This document shows positions 47,141 through 59,856 of a stretch of 64,000 bases of DNA, one piece after another. The notes beneath the pieces were generated by a model. The model saw only the letters and a list, made by a program, of their open reading frames with translations, was not told the origin of the DNA and ran no database searches. Numbering within the stretch: position 1 is the stretch's first letter; every line of letters starts with the position of its first letter. The translations under genes were made by a program, and so were the position numbers. This DNA is from Nilaparvata lugens (taxonomy: Eukaryota; Arthropoda; Insecta; Hemiptera; Delphacidae): NCBI RefSeq assembly GCF_014356525.2, contig NC_052505.1:7876171-7940170 (forward strand), in the 5' to 3' direction.

Positions 47141-50100
47141 AATAAATAAATAATCAAATAAATGAATAATCAGTAAGTTAATTAAATAATCAGTAGAATA
47201 ATGTTTTATTGTAGTAGCAAAAGAGAACATCAAAATGCATTACAACAATAAATGGTAACAAAAGTAGACACAATAGAACTAGAACTAGATAAAAGAAGTG
47301 GAAGTAGTACTATACTATTAAATTGGATTATATTCATTTTTCTCATTATCCAGAGGTGATTATGAGAATTCAGCAGTCAATATTGTGCATCATAGCTTAT
47401 ATAAAACATAATAATTATATTACTATGATAAGAAACTGTAGACACTACTCTATCTTCTAGATAGTTGGTGCGCATCAAATACTATATTGTCTGATTGAAC
47501 AGTCAAATAATAAACAATGAAGCACAATGCACTTGCATACGGAAGAAAATATAATGAGAACAATATTCAACAATAAATTCACTGGTCAGTGATTTCTCAC
47601 ATAAGAGCCAATTCTAGAATTGAGAGAGATTATACAGTTGAAGAATGTTTTTTTAAATAATAAATATGGATACGAATATAAATGTTGATATGATTATGAG
47701 GGGGATGGAGCAGCGAAACTAAACATAATAGTGACCCAAATTATTGATTAGACGTGCTCTCTCAAACGAGCTATTCGAAAAAAAATAATACGTGAAAATT
47801 TGTAGACAGCGGAAATAATTAGAGATATATGGAGCCTACATGATTGGCCCAATGATTATGTTTGAGTTTCCTGGATGTAATAATGTTGATGGCAATAGTT
47901 TGGCCGATCATAAATAGCAGCTAATAGCTCTGGTCTATCAGGACTTCCAATTGATCCGGGCAATGACATGATAAATTCAAATAACAGTGTCGTTAATCGT
48001 TCAATAATGATCAATAACTGGTGTAATTATTGGTAATAGCCGGATGAATCATTGATGAGTTAATGGAGTGATAATTAATGCCTGAGGTTACCAAACACGA
48101 TATTAGGCAACGGAGGATCTGTGTGCCGCCGAATCACATCAGATTGCAAAGCAGAGCGCAACCATATTGGAAGACCATTTGGTTTCCTAGGCTAAGTGAC
48201 TATGGTCACTGCAAACCTGGCCAATTTTAGGGGGTTTGCAGTGATTAAATGGTCCTTGTGACCTTCTGCTGAATTTGGATTGTAACAATCGATTTCCTGA
48301 TCTACCGAAATTATATTTGTCAATGATTCTCTTGTAGAGTTCTTCTAATCGCATGTTTTGGTTGTTTGACAAATTTCAAAACTTTTCCAAGCTCATCATA
48401 CCTTCAAAATTTTCATGAATCAATCATATTCTCACTGAGAAATGTTCCGGAAACAATCAGACTATCACAATCAGGTTAAAGATTCAGTGCAAATGTACAT
48501 TGCATATTGTTTTCACGCTCCACGTTTGATATTTCAAGATTCCCTCATAAGTAGAATGGAATTCCCTTCATTATTTTAGGAATTTTCTGTTTGACAATAT
48601 GAATGATGCATCCTGATTTCTGATTGAATTGACTACTTTTAAATTCATTGGTTGAGCTCAGCCAATCCCTGTCTATGTTCTGCCACTGACTCTCGAGTTC
48701 AAAACAGACAAAACAACATGAATCCTCATCCTTCATCAGCAAAAAAGTGATTATTTATGATCATCTCATTGATACAGTTGAACAAAGAAGTTTGTTGTTC
48801 AAATCAAATCAAATTAAATTCATACAAAATATTAACGAAAGTATAACACGACAAGTTACAAGTGAACAAGATACTACTCACAAAAAGTACAGATTGTTGC
48901 ATCAACAGCTATCAAAAAAACTTCAACTACATATTGTTCTGAAGTTACACTGGAATAGGGTATAAATTGTTCACTCATGTAATATGTATCATTCGAGAAA
49001 GAATTATTCAAGAATCAAATTTGAAGCTTGAATCGAGAATATTTCAGTCAATCAACGTGAACTGTTCATCATAATAAATTCATTGAAATATCATGATTAT
49101 TGATATCAAATAATATTAATTATGAGATGGAAATTACTCAGATATTGCAATTTTCGTTTAATAAAAATTCTTAATTATGAGAATTCGAGATTGACAACTT
49201 TATGATTTTGATGGACTATGTTAAAATCTATGAACTTCAACTGATCCATCGACCTCGTATCGGAAAATATTGTTCTTTCAACCTTCTTAATCACAAACAT
49301 TTTTAAGGTGAAGCCCTAAAAATATCTCAATAGATATCAATTTCAACTACCAACCCAACCAACTCATTCACTAACTTTTACATTCAATATCTTGATCTTC
49401 AATTAATCATTTTTGAAGGTATGTCATCGATTCTAAAAGAGTACAAAATTGTCAAACTTCCCATTTTTGAGATAATTGATACAGTATAATTGATTGAGGA
49501 GTAGGCCTCAAAAATGACGGCAAATGCTCGACCTATAGGCGAGAAGACAGGTGTCTGATTTTCACATAAACCTTCCTGGAAGTTGTATCTGTCAAAACTT
49601 TGACTATCAAACTATGAGTAAACTTACAGGTATCCTGCGAAACTGTTGCTTCAACCAGTTGAGCTTATGCCCTCAAATATTATGAACACATTTGACATCC
49701 AATCTCACACAATATTTCATCTTTCAATGTGGAGCCGACACTTTCCCAACTATATCAAGGGTGGAAATTCCGTGAAAACATTCAAGTATGTGGTGGTGTT
49801 GCTCTTCACTCAACCGTGACCAACTTACTTTCTCAACATTAACATGCACCAACTCCTCTCAACTTCACCATTCCATAAATTATAAATTGAGATATTGATT
49901 ATGGGAGATTTGAATGTCTAATATTTCCTTACAAATGCATTTCTCTTTTACTGTATTGTGATGACTGCGTATATGTGGATATTCTCACGATTCTTACCAA
50001 TCATGATCAAGAACACATTCATATTTTGGCATAATAAGAATCGAACAATCATCGCATATCCTGTTCATCATTTTTTGAATTGGATAAGAGAAGGATAATT

Positions 50101-52178
50101 CCACATATTCTCTTTCTATGTCGTCTTTGTCATGACTTATATTTCAATTAGCTCAATGAGCTAAACCTGTTCTGAAGTCCATCTTTTTATCGGTCCGCCA
50201 TTGCTCCTTTTCCCTATATTGGTTCATGGGTCCATACATTTAGTGGTAGACGATACCGTAACACTCTTGAAAAATGTTCAGTCTACTTTTCTCTGTAGCT
50301 GTTGACCATTTCCCATGCAGTTTTCCTTATACTGATTCATTTTCAAAGTTCACCAACCAGTGGTTAAAGCCACCAGCTGCTTGTGCATGATTGTGCATCT
50401 CAATCTTTCTTTTATGGAGATAGTCTTCATTTATTGATTGATATAATAGTTACATAATCGAAATGATAGGAAAAGAAAAAATAAGGTAACCCTGTGTTAC
50501 TCTTTTCCCTAATTTATATAAGGTTACACATAGTCTAAAATAGGTTGAGTCTTGTAGTTGTTCACTTCGCAAGATTTTCAGTCCTCATTATTTTCACAAT
50601 ACAAATTTTCAAATTCAGATGTTTCAAAACCAAACATAGTCTATCATGTTTGTCAGAATTAAAGTGACTAGTTATGATATTAGTGAGGATCCATTTCCTT
50701 TATGAGTATCGATTATATCAACCATCATTTTCATTATTATCAGGAGTTTGAACAATAATGCGAAAATGCATTAATGTCGATGATCATCTCTCCAATGAAG
50801 CGATCATTTCCACTGACCATTAATATTGTTCTGTAGTGTCCAATATCAAGAGTGTTACACGAAAAGTTGTGTTATAGTAGTGTTAGTGTTACTTAGACCA
50901 CACAAACAAGTTGTGTATAATAATATATGATATCAATCAATTCAGTTACCTATTTCTCACTGACTCATTCATATTACGATAATCACCGTTCTTTCACATT
51001 ACGGAATTATGAGAAAATATTATTGTCGCATCTGGAACACACCTTTTGAAGAGTTATCAATGAGCTTCATTGAATTGATCAGCCATTTATAGAATCATAG
51101 GTAAGAATAGATCACAGTGATCTCATATTCACCCCTTTCGTAGCTTGCCAAATGTTGTAGGTTCTGAAACATCGACAGAAAGTGATGGCGTGACGTTATA
51201 GGGTGATACATCTTACTGCGGAACTGATTTTCTCTACACTTATTCCCTCATGCTATAAGACATACCTTGAGGGGCTTCCCTTTACTTTGAGAGTCTTCCT
51301 GAATGAATTTCTAATCTTTTTTCGAGTTGAATATTCGTTCGTTCTTCGTTGCAATTCATCCACGAGAGTTTAAATGATCCAGATTCAATTGTTTGATCCA
51401 ATCCTCAACGGTTTCGAAAGGTTCACTATTTAATCAGTTTTGATGATTCTATTTTATTGAATGTTCTTGATTGGTCCAACCTAAATATTTATAATATAAC
51501 AGTAATCAATAAGATTCAATTTTCAAGGGTAGCGACTGATATTGAAATAATATTTTATCACTGAATGAGGTCATGCATATAATATTATATTTGTTGAAAA
51601 CGTAGATGATGAGTATTATGATGATGATGTTAACTGAGAATTCTCCACGATAGCAATACTTCTAGCCTTCACAAAGACATCTACAAATTTTTATATTTTT
51701 TTGGAATACTCTGTGTTTTCAATTTGAATCAAATATGTCCAATTAATATTCGAAATATTGTTGAAATTGTCTTAGAAGTGTGAATTCTCTGCTAATAGAG
51801 AGTAGGCTTCTTACTTTTAATGGATACGAATGTTAAATAAGTAGATATTGTTTGGATTTTTTTTTCTTTATCATACTATTTCTTTTTTTTGTATTGTTAT
51901 CTTGTAATAAAGAGTTAAGTGTAAGAGAGGGCTGACTGCGCCCTAACTTCGCTCTCTACGGAAATGAAGGCAGGAATTCAATTCAATCCAATTCAAAGTC
52001 TCCTCTCAAAATGGTGCTTATCACACAACGGTTATCAGTGACCTAAGAATGAATGACTCCGCACTTCACCAATCCAATCGTCACATGCTAAAAGATTTAT
52101 ATTTTAGATTTTCAACCAAAATAATACTGAATAATAACATTTTTACCATTATTATTATACCATTTGTAACCAACAAGA
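47141..52178. other. No gene seen
   Basis: Five kilobases of AT-rich DNA with no supported exon. A diverged copy of the TTATTGATTGATATAATAG dispersed repeat lies at 50428-50500. Around 51900-51985 the GAGAGGGCTGACTGCGCCCT stretch resembles a short retroelement 3' region but has no partner here. Confidence 0.4.
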
Positions 52179-52193
52179 TAAGTTAATACTGTG

Positions 52194-52380
52194 TATCTCT
52201 TTTCTGTATAGGGCTACTTGTAATGTAAATATAAAGAAAAATAAAAATCTCAGTACCCTTTTTGAATTATTTTATCACAACATATTTCAACATTGATGCC
52301 ATTTTCAAGTGAAAATTTTGAAACATGTTGTGATAAAATAATTCAAAAAGGTTACTGAGATTTTTATTTTTCTTTATATT
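52194..52380. mobile_element. Foldback element with 15-bp target duplication
   Basis: TAAGTTAATACTGTG occurs at 52179-52193 and 52381-52395. Inside, 52228-52380 folds on itself: ATAAAGAAAAATAAAAATCT then CAGTACCCTTTTTGAATTAT and TTTATCACAACATATTTCAA on the left, and a near-identical complement on the right, arms of about 65 bp with a short loop. An unpaired 35-bp 5' segment (CTGTATAGGGCTACTTG) precedes the hairpin. The long target duplication suggests retrotransposition. Confidence 0.85.
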
Positions 52381-52395
52381 TAAGTTAATACTGTG

Positions 52396-53220
52396 GTATG
52401 GTGTATTGTATATTATGTTCAGAATTTTCGGGGGCAGTGTAGGCAACACTGCATAGCACATACATGCGCATGCCTCCTAGGAACTGCTAAAGGAAAATAC
52501 TTCCACATGATGTATGAGATTATAACACATTGTTTTTTGGTTGACAATATTGAGGTAGTATGATGAACAATAAATTGTGAAAAATCCTCTTCAGCTTGAA
52601 CTCATATTCGCTCATCAAATAATTACAATGATCTCAGAATTGAGATACTTACCTACAAAATACAAGTATTCTATACTTGTATACTTCGTATTCTAGCACG
52701 GTGTGATTGCCTTGAGAATCGGTAATCTTCAATTTCACAAGTGAATGAAATGAATACAAATCTGTATGAAATTCAATAAATTAGTATATTGAACCGTAGT
52801 TTTTGTTATGCAATGTATATTGCATATTATACACTTGGCCTACTTTTATTCAATACTCGGTCTATTTTTCGGGGTTATTGGGTAAGTTGTAATGTGATTG
52901 GACAGGCTGGCAGCGAGTTCATGTGCTCTGTGTTATCTGTGGGGTTATTTTTCTCGGGGGAAACCGGCAGAATGGAGAGTCACGACATTCCCGTTGCCTG
53001 TTTTTCGACCAGGTCGGCTCTCAAAGTTTTCGCGTTCAACTTTACCAGCGAGATAACTTCTCTCCGCGAGTCTCATAACTCGTAAATTTCTTCTCGTTCC
53101 TCGAAGGAAATAATAAATTCAATCCGATGATAGAGTTTTCACAACAGATTTCACAGGCTCACACTGTCATGATCGTTCATTCGGTTTCAGGTAGTTTTTG
53201 AATATTGCAATTATGTTTTT
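52396..53220. other. No gene supported; GC-richer patch 52850-53090
   Basis: The patch is open on both strands (98 codons plus, about 69 codons minus) with no recognisable domain. It may be a promoter or exon of unknown gene. Confidence 0.3.
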
Positions 53221-53222
53221 TA

Positions 53223-53406
53223 AAGGTGCGTACAGACCTATGCGCCAAGAACACGCACATTCCACTTCTAATCAGCAGATGCTATGATTATCATAACTGT
53301 ATCTTACTGTTCCTGTTCGAATACATACGGTATTATAATTAGCGTTCCATCAGCTAATGAAGAGTAAAATGTGCGTGTACGTGGCGCATGAGTCTGTACG
53401 CACCTT
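53223..53406. mobile_element. MITE with AAGGTGCGTACAGAC TIRs and TA duplication
   Basis: Left AAGGTGCGTACAGACCTATG; right, minus strand, AAGGTGCGTACAGACTCATG. Pairing continues through GCGCC and ACACGCACATT, TIRs of about 40 bp. TA flanks both ends. 184 bp, non-coding. TA target and structure suit a Tc1/mariner-type transposase in trans. The start TAAAGGTGCGTCCATACATG at 60419 may be a relative. Confidence 0.88.
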
Positions 53407-53921
53407 TACACGAATTTTCTAGAAAAATCTGTATACCCCTTTCATAGGTTGGGGGAAAAATGGGAATCAAAATCTTTAAATACTTGTATTCATTAAATGA
53501 TTCTCGTTCCCATTATGACCGCTTGAAAACACGTTTTTTTCAAAATTAAATAGACTTCACCTCTCATGACTTTTGTGTGATTTTTCAGAGTAAATTCATG
53601 TACGGTAGGAGTTCTTTGAGTGAGTATATTGATGGATATTTCCGTGAAGATTAAATGTTGAATCTAAGAAGACTATTCTGTTACCATCTCTCAATTTTTT
53701 TATTGAATTACATATTCTTTCATATTCACTTTTCGACTTTCAAAAGGCTTTGATCAATAGCGTTTGATACAAATCGTATGTGGGGGACAGTGAGCCATAA
53801 CATAACTGGATATAATTCATGGGAAATATTCCCTTGATATCATCTCAACAGAAATGTGGACATGAATTGGAATAGCATTTTGATGAGTTCGATAAGTAGT
53901 AATAATGGTAAGTTGGATTAG

Positions 53922-54230
53922 GTGTAGTCGTAGTCGAGTGGCTTGAACGCTGGTTTCTAGAACCAGGGGTTCCTAGTTCGATTCTCGGCCGGCTAGATAA
54001 ATTCCTCTGGCCACTTTCATGTTTTGTATGGACACGTGAAGTCGTTGCTTCCACCTTCCTAAAAAAATCGTTACGTCATGACAGAGGCCCTGAAATTGAT
54101 CTGGTGCGACCTGAAAACTCCTAAACAAGACCTGAGCCAGGCAGAACACTCGATATTCATTGTATTGATGATTTGATACATTTATTTGATTTCTAGAAGT
54201 TGAAAATCTATCTGGTGTGTGATTCTTCAA
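53922..54230 (+). mobile_element. tRNA-derived SINE
   Basis: The head at 53922-53993 has an A-box-like TAGTCGAGTGGCTTG and a B-box-like AGTTCGATTCTCG at tRNA spacing with a longer variable region (CCAGGGGTTCC). The body that follows (CTGGCCACTTTCATG, GGACACGTGAAGTCG, CGTCATGACAGAGGCCC) is not tRNA. The 3' limit is uncertain and no clear target duplication was found. Unrelated to the palindromic SINE at 12.6 kb. Confidence 0.65.
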
Positions 54231-55417
54231 ATCTTGTTCTATTGTGATTTTTTCAATTCCTGAAATCTGGATACAAGTGAGAGTTCCACATTGAATGGTT
54301 CTAACAAACGCATGAAAGGCATAAGATACAAAACATCAAGTGCTAGATACTTCATCTATCTGCTGCCGCGAATTCAGCCTGATTTAATTATCACTGTCAC
54401 GTTTTCAAAGCCTTTCCAAATCATTGATTCGCATTTTTCAAGGTAGCCAAGGCCTAATGGAGAACCAAGCAAATATTCATCCCACTCTTTTAGAGTTTCC
54501 TGAGATATTTATACTCTCGAAGCTTGTAGCTGTGACCAGTGAGCTGTTATGAACAGAACATCGAAAAACATCGTTAGCCCTTCAAATACAGTCATGGATC
54601 AGTCTCGAAATCCTTTCGAACTTTTTTGAAAATCAACTGTTGAATTTCGTGATAGAGGAGAATTAGCAGGTGGAATCAATAAAGAAGTGTCAATGACTGT
54701 CGATCTGATACCACTGCAAATATGCTGGCCTAGGAAGGTTTATTGATAAATATTAGGACATTCCTATCTGTTCTCTTTTATTCTGATGATTGCAACTTAC
54801 GAGCATATTTTACACTGTACAACCAATAGTTCAGTCGATATTAGAAAGCCTATATTCCAGTTAGCGAAATTTATTGTTGTTTTGATTTTTTCCATTTGAT
54901 AGGTTGTTGAATGTTAATAATCAAATAATTTATTTTTGTTTTTGGATTCCTTTCTCCGGGTCTGCGGATTTAACGCCAAATCGGCCTCCCAAATCTACTT
55001 TACACCTATTTTGAAAGTATCAATCGTGCCTACCACGAAAAACTCCAGATAGAATAATTATTAATGTCTTGAGAAATAGAATAATTATGATAGAATATAT
55101 CTTGTCAATTTTCAAGATATTCGATAATGTGTATAAACCAAAAGCTAATTCGTTCATCGAGAGTACCTAGTTTACATGTATATTTTCAGAATATAATAAG
55201 GATATTCCAGTTTTCGATTGATAAGTGATCAACCGAAATCCATTTTGAAGCTCAATTTGAACATAAGAAGTGCAATAATAATTTTCATCGACACTAACGT
55301 TTCTGTTCCAAGTTGAATATATCCACAAGCAGAATAAGCTACAATATTTGAAGCTCTCTCTAGAATCAATGTAATTCGATTCTTCCAGCGCCACTTCAAC
55401 GAGTGTAGTGTCTCATC
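54231..55417. other. No gene seen
   Basis: AT-rich spacer, short frames only. Confidence 0.4.
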
Positions 55418-55469
55418 CGGAAAAATTATTTTGCCTCCGGAAAAATTGTTTCCTCCGGAAAAATTACAC
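55415..55469. repeat. Triplicated TCCGGAAAAATT motif
   Basis: TCCGGAAAAATT occurs three times within 55 bp (around 55416, 55436 and 55454), with slightly different spacers. Confidence 0.8.
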
Positions 55470-55579
55470 AGCGTCTAATATAGATCGTCTCATATGATAT
55501 ACATCGGTCCAAATCAGTTGATAGTCGTCCCCAAATGTCTCACCTACTTACTTATTGAATAAATTATCAACTTCAAGGA

Positions 55580-55750
55580 TGAATGAATAAATTCTAGTAA
55601 TGTATCTTCCAATCCTTCCCAATAATAATGAATTCTACGAATGTATCTTTCAATCCTTTCCAATAATAATGAATTCTACAAATATATCTTTCAATACTTG
55701 TCAATAATAATAAATTCTACGAATGTATCTTCCAATACTTATCAATAATC
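55580..55750. repeat. 41-bp minisatellite, four units
   Basis: Units begin near 55580, 55621, 55662 and 55703, each with AATTCTA, AAT(G/A)TATCTT and CAATAATAAT. Period is exactly 41 bp; units differ at a few bases each. Confidence 0.92.
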
Positions 55751-56119
55751 GATCGGGAGCTAGAAATCGTTTTTAATAATATCTCATCGCTTTACAAACA
55801 AGAGCTATTGCATTTGCGAAGCGGCGGCAGTAGCAGGAAAGTGCACACTCAACGTTTCCGATAACAAGAATAGCTACTTCAGCATATTTTCAACGAAGAG
55901 GTAATTGGAGTCGTGACTTGTAAGAATTATGTGAAAATTAGATCTTCTCTAACTCGATTTAGCCACTCCACCACAGATACAATTCAGGGCGAAAATGAAA
56001 AATATAGAAGCGATGGAAAGTTTTCTTCCTTTCACTGTCGGAGCAGGAACGTTGACTTCAAGATTGCAAGTAAATTCTCGCCCTTCCCTCCCACTCCTAT
56101 AACTTACAAGCTACTCACT
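55751..56119. other. No gene supported
   Basis: A 76-codon plus frame at 55913-56143 has no motif; slightly GC-richer around 55810-56080. Confidence 0.35.
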
Positions 56120-57038
56120 TCAAAATCAAATGTACTGACATAAATCACTCAATTCCAAAAAATTAATTTAATAGATAAATTCATGATTTATTATTGTTTT
56201 ATTCTTTCGAGAGGAGCTTAAAAAGTATTCTATGAATTACGTATGATAGTATGAGAGCCGGAGGTTTAAACTGCTAGATTGTTACACAGTATAATTTTAT
56301 TAATAGAACTAAATAAATAATAGAGTTCAATTTGAGAAAACTGGAGGAAATTGGGATAAAATATCTTCTAAAAACATTTTATTGTAATTAAGGTTTGCAA
56401 ACTCTTTGCCAATTCTCATTCTATTCGATTGCTTATCCGTTACACTCGCAGCATCAATTCCTATAATTCATTATAATGAAACAACAACTGTATTTACAAA
56501 AAATGAAAATAAATGTTGGTTGTCACTGTACCGTCAGAGTTTTAATTCTGATTAGTCAGAAAAAATGTTGTTTTTTTTGAGAGGAATAAATCAAAATCCA
56601 ATGTACTGACATAAATCACTCAATTCCAAAAAATAATAGAATAGATAAATTCATGAATTGTTGTTTTATTCTTTTGAGAGGAGCTTAAAAATATTCTATG
56701 AATTACGTATGATAGTATGAGAGCCGGAGGTTTAAACTGCTAGATTGTTACACAGTATAATTTTATTAATAGAACTAAATAAATAATAGAGTTCAATTTG
56801 AGAAAACTGGAGGAAATTGGGATAAAATATCTTCTAAAAACATTTTATTGTAATTAAGGTTTGCAAACTCTTTGCCAATTCTCATTCTATTCTATTGCTT
56901 ATCCTTTACACTCGCAGCATCAATTCCTATAATTCATTATAATGAAATAACTCTATTTTCTACAAAAAAAATCAAAATAAATGTTGGTTGTCACTGTACT
57001 GTCAGAGTTATTATTCTGATTAGTCAGAATAAATGTTG
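56120..57038. repeat. 471-bp-offset tandem duplication, two units
   Basis: Unit 1 (56120-56570) and unit 2 (56591-57038) share long identical tracts (GAGAGCCGGAGGTTTAAACT, GATTGTTACACAGTATAATT, CTCGCAGCATCAATTCCTAT) with a small number of substitutions and short indels. No frame is conserved between units, so this looks non-coding. Confidence 0.93.
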
Positions 57039-57689
57039 TTAGCCTAGGCTGCACAAGTGGAATACTCGAGTTGATGTAAACTTACCAATTACAAAATGCA
57101 TCGAACGTTTCATAAACGCAGCAAATTTATTATCCACTTGCAGTGGATGAATGCTAGTCATTGTGGAATATACGCGCCAGTTAAGTCCTGTTTTTTTCCA
57201 GTATGATTGCTCAAAATATGAGAAAACCTGAAAATTGGTCGTTCAACTAATAAAATAGTGCAAGCAGCGAATTGCTGTCGTTTTGGGGACGGGAGCCCGT
57301 TATCCAGCGTGCTTGACCGACTGTGAATGAGATAACGCTCTGTTCATGGGCGTAATTAATGTAAATATGACAGAGACAGGAAGAGTGAGTGGGCATGAGG
57401 AAACGCGTTACTTCAATCCCCAGAGCAATCGGCGTAAAGCAGTCCTCTGTTTCAGACTGGAATAAAAATTCCAAGCACCGCTTTTACTATTACAACGAAG
57501 CTCAACGCTTGACTTTACCCTGACATGCTTCGCCAATTATTGATTTTAGATGTCAATTTTGAAAATTATGCAACAAGGAAAATTCGGGAGATTTATGAGC
57601 TAATTAAAATTATCGTAGCTCTCCATCGTTATTCACCATTGTATGAAAGTACAAAATTGTAATATTATCGGTGATGAGGTGATGGTTCC
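57039..57689. other. No gene supported
   Basis: A 75-codon minus frame at 57247-57474 is GC-richer but has no motif. Nothing else. Confidence 0.35.
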
Positions 57690-58254
57690 AACTTATTTAT
57701 TCTACTCAAAATATGATGTTTTATCTCAACTTTTTTGTATCATTTCAATATAAATTTTCCAAAACTATATATCAATGAGAAACAACCAAATGAAAGAAAA
57801 TGGTCGAGCGTGGAGGTGGATAGGAAGAGGAATGAATTGTTAGAGATTGAAAAAATGTACAGACATACTAAAAGCGAAAACTTGAAAAATGAGATTAAAT
57901 TTAGGAAGAAAGATCTTAATCATAGTATAGAGAGGTGTAGGCAGAGATCATTTGACAATAAAGTTTCTATTTCGAAAAATAAAAATAAATTAGCTTGGAA
58001 CCTTATAAATTCAGAAGTTGGTAGAATCAAAGTAAATAACTATTCAAATATGTGTGTTGAAGACAATGGAAATCTTCTAAAAGATCCTACTAGTATTAGT
58101 AATTGTTTTAATGACTTTTTGTGACAGCAGTAGATAAATTTGTAAGACCGAATATTCCTGATAGGCCTATAAACACATCCAATCATCAAAACTGTGATTC
58201 CACTCTTAAATTCAAATTCAACTATATTTCTGAGTCAGACTTGATAAAAAAAAA
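57690..58254 (+). mobile_element. CR1/Jockey-like LINE, left part (linker before reverse transcriptase)
   Basis: Encodes the region between endonuclease and reverse transcriptase: KLYINEKQPNERKWSSVEV, KKDLNHSIERCRQRSFDN, KLAWNLINSEVGRIKV, then after a frameshift at about 58122 TAVDKFVRPNIPDRP and FNYISESDLIK. At ATAAAA it is interrupted and the frame resumes at 62458 with KIMSFENKLSSGPDD. A first frameshift near 57735 and the one at 58122 show decay. Confidence 0.85.
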
Positions 58255-58493
58255 CTAGCAAGAACCCGTGCTTCGCAAGGATCTTTTTTAAAACTTGACA
58301 AAATGAAAACTTGACGTAATGAAATTTTGAAGAATTGAGAATAGGCCTATAACCATCCTTGGTTATTTAAGAATCTATAAGCAAAATTTCAAGTTAATTA
58401 GTCCAGTAGTTCAGACGTGATGATCCGTCAAACATAATTTTCCTATCCCGTACGTGCATAAGCCAGCTCTTTACTTAATATAATTATTATAGA
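58255..58493 (-). mobile_element. Helitron-like end structures (short Helitron, or 3' end of a larger one)
   Basis: Read on the minus strand, the 3' end is CCTTGCGAAGCACGGG (hairpin) then TTCTTGCTAG, followed by T. A possible 5' end TCTATAATAATTATATTAAG lies 239 bp away with A before it. Either this is a 239-bp non-autonomous Helitron, or CTAG at 58255 is the 3' end of the whole 4.16-kb minus-strand insertion whose 5' end would be at about 62412. Confidence 0.7.
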
Positions 58494-58691
58494 TATAGTT
58501 AACGACTGCAAGAGATAGGACTGTGGAACAGAATATTGGTGAAACTATGATAGCGCCAGAAGTGTCTCAGACACAATAGTAGGTACTAGTTGAACTTTTT
58601 GAAAGTGATTTGAAAAAATGTTAAAACAAAAAACTGAATCCTTATCATTCTACCTTCATTTAGAGAGGCTTTTGTTTGAGCCGAATGGAAA

Positions 58692-59175
58692 TGTATTTAT
58701 AAAAAAGAATGTCTGTTTGTGTGTTTGTTTGTATGTTTGTTTGTTCCCTGTAGACTTGAAAACTACCTGACATAACGGCATGAAACTTTGGGAATATGTT
58801 GTGGGATGGTTTCTGAACAGAAATTTTAATAGGGGGGCTAATAATAATTATTTATTAATCCATTTTACAGACATATGTTTTCGAAATTCTCGGCCGAGCG
58901 GCTACTGAAGAACGAAAAGATGATCATGATTCAAGATCATGAATTGTGATAATATGATTTAGCATCTAAAGTTACCAGCTGTAATAAACATATCACCCTG
59001 TGATAAATTATTGTGTACTGGTATTGGAACGGTAGTTTGGAGTTGAAGTGTGGTTGATTGGTACCAGCTGTTGATAATGGTTCCTTAGAAGACCTATACA
59101 AATAATTATCACTCCCCTATCATTGAGAAACTGGAAAATGTTGAAAAAAATTAGTCTATCACCCAATGAAAGAGA

Positions 59176-59242
<67 letters not shown>

Positions 59243-59679
59243 TGTATAGTATATATGTATAGTATTCATATTGCATTCATTAATTACTGAGGAATGAAAG
59301 AGTAATTTACAATTTTTTAATTAAGCTTAGCTTATATTCATCCTAAAATGGAAAGAATATGGAATGCTGTGTGATTCATCGTACATCGCATATTTCCTGG
59401 ACCATATATCGACAGCTATGAAAACATTGAATATTTCTCTTTGAAACACTGATATAACCTTTTTTTAATTGAAAACTTTACTGGTAGATATTACTACCAA
59501 TTGATTGAGAAGAATAATATGTTTTCGGAATAATGAATGCTGCATGACTAAGCACATAGGAAGTCCGTATTGAGATGTAAATGAACATGTTGATTGTCAG
59601 ATAAATTTCATGATTCACCAAATAAAGTCAAGTGTAACATGATATACATTGGTGGTGCGAAGTTCGCTGGCTAAGCTAG
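58692..59679 (+). mobile_element. Helitron-like element, about 988 bp
   Basis: The 3' end GGTGCGAAGTTCGCTGGCTA then AGCTAG is followed by T, as in the Helitron at 33-35.7 kb. The 5' end TGTATTTATAAAAAAGAATG resembles TCTATATATATAAAAATG with one change (TG for TC) and is preceded by A. The interior begins with a TTTGTTTG-rich stretch also typical of insect Helitron starts. No coding. Confidence 0.6.
59176..59243. repeat. (TA)n microsatellite
   Basis: About 65 bp of TA dinucleotides with one interruption (ATAATATA), inside the Helitron-like element. Confidence 0.95.
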
Positions 59680-59856
59680 TAGTAAATTGAGCTTTATTAT
59701 TAATAGACAACGCTGGAAAAGACAGGCTCAATCACCAGGAATACTATAAATCTGTAGAACGTTTACCACGTGAAACACGTGGTAAGCTCGCGCTCTCAAT
59801 TAACGCAAAATCAATTAGATCAGCTAATTGATGAGAATGTTTTAAGCTTTCCAATG
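59680..59856. other. Spacer with a 10-bp perfect hairpin
   Basis: TTACCACGTG AAA CACGTGGTAA (about 59762-59784) forms a perfect hairpin followed by GCTCGCGCTCTC. It may belong to a Helitron end or be unrelated. Confidence 0.5.
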
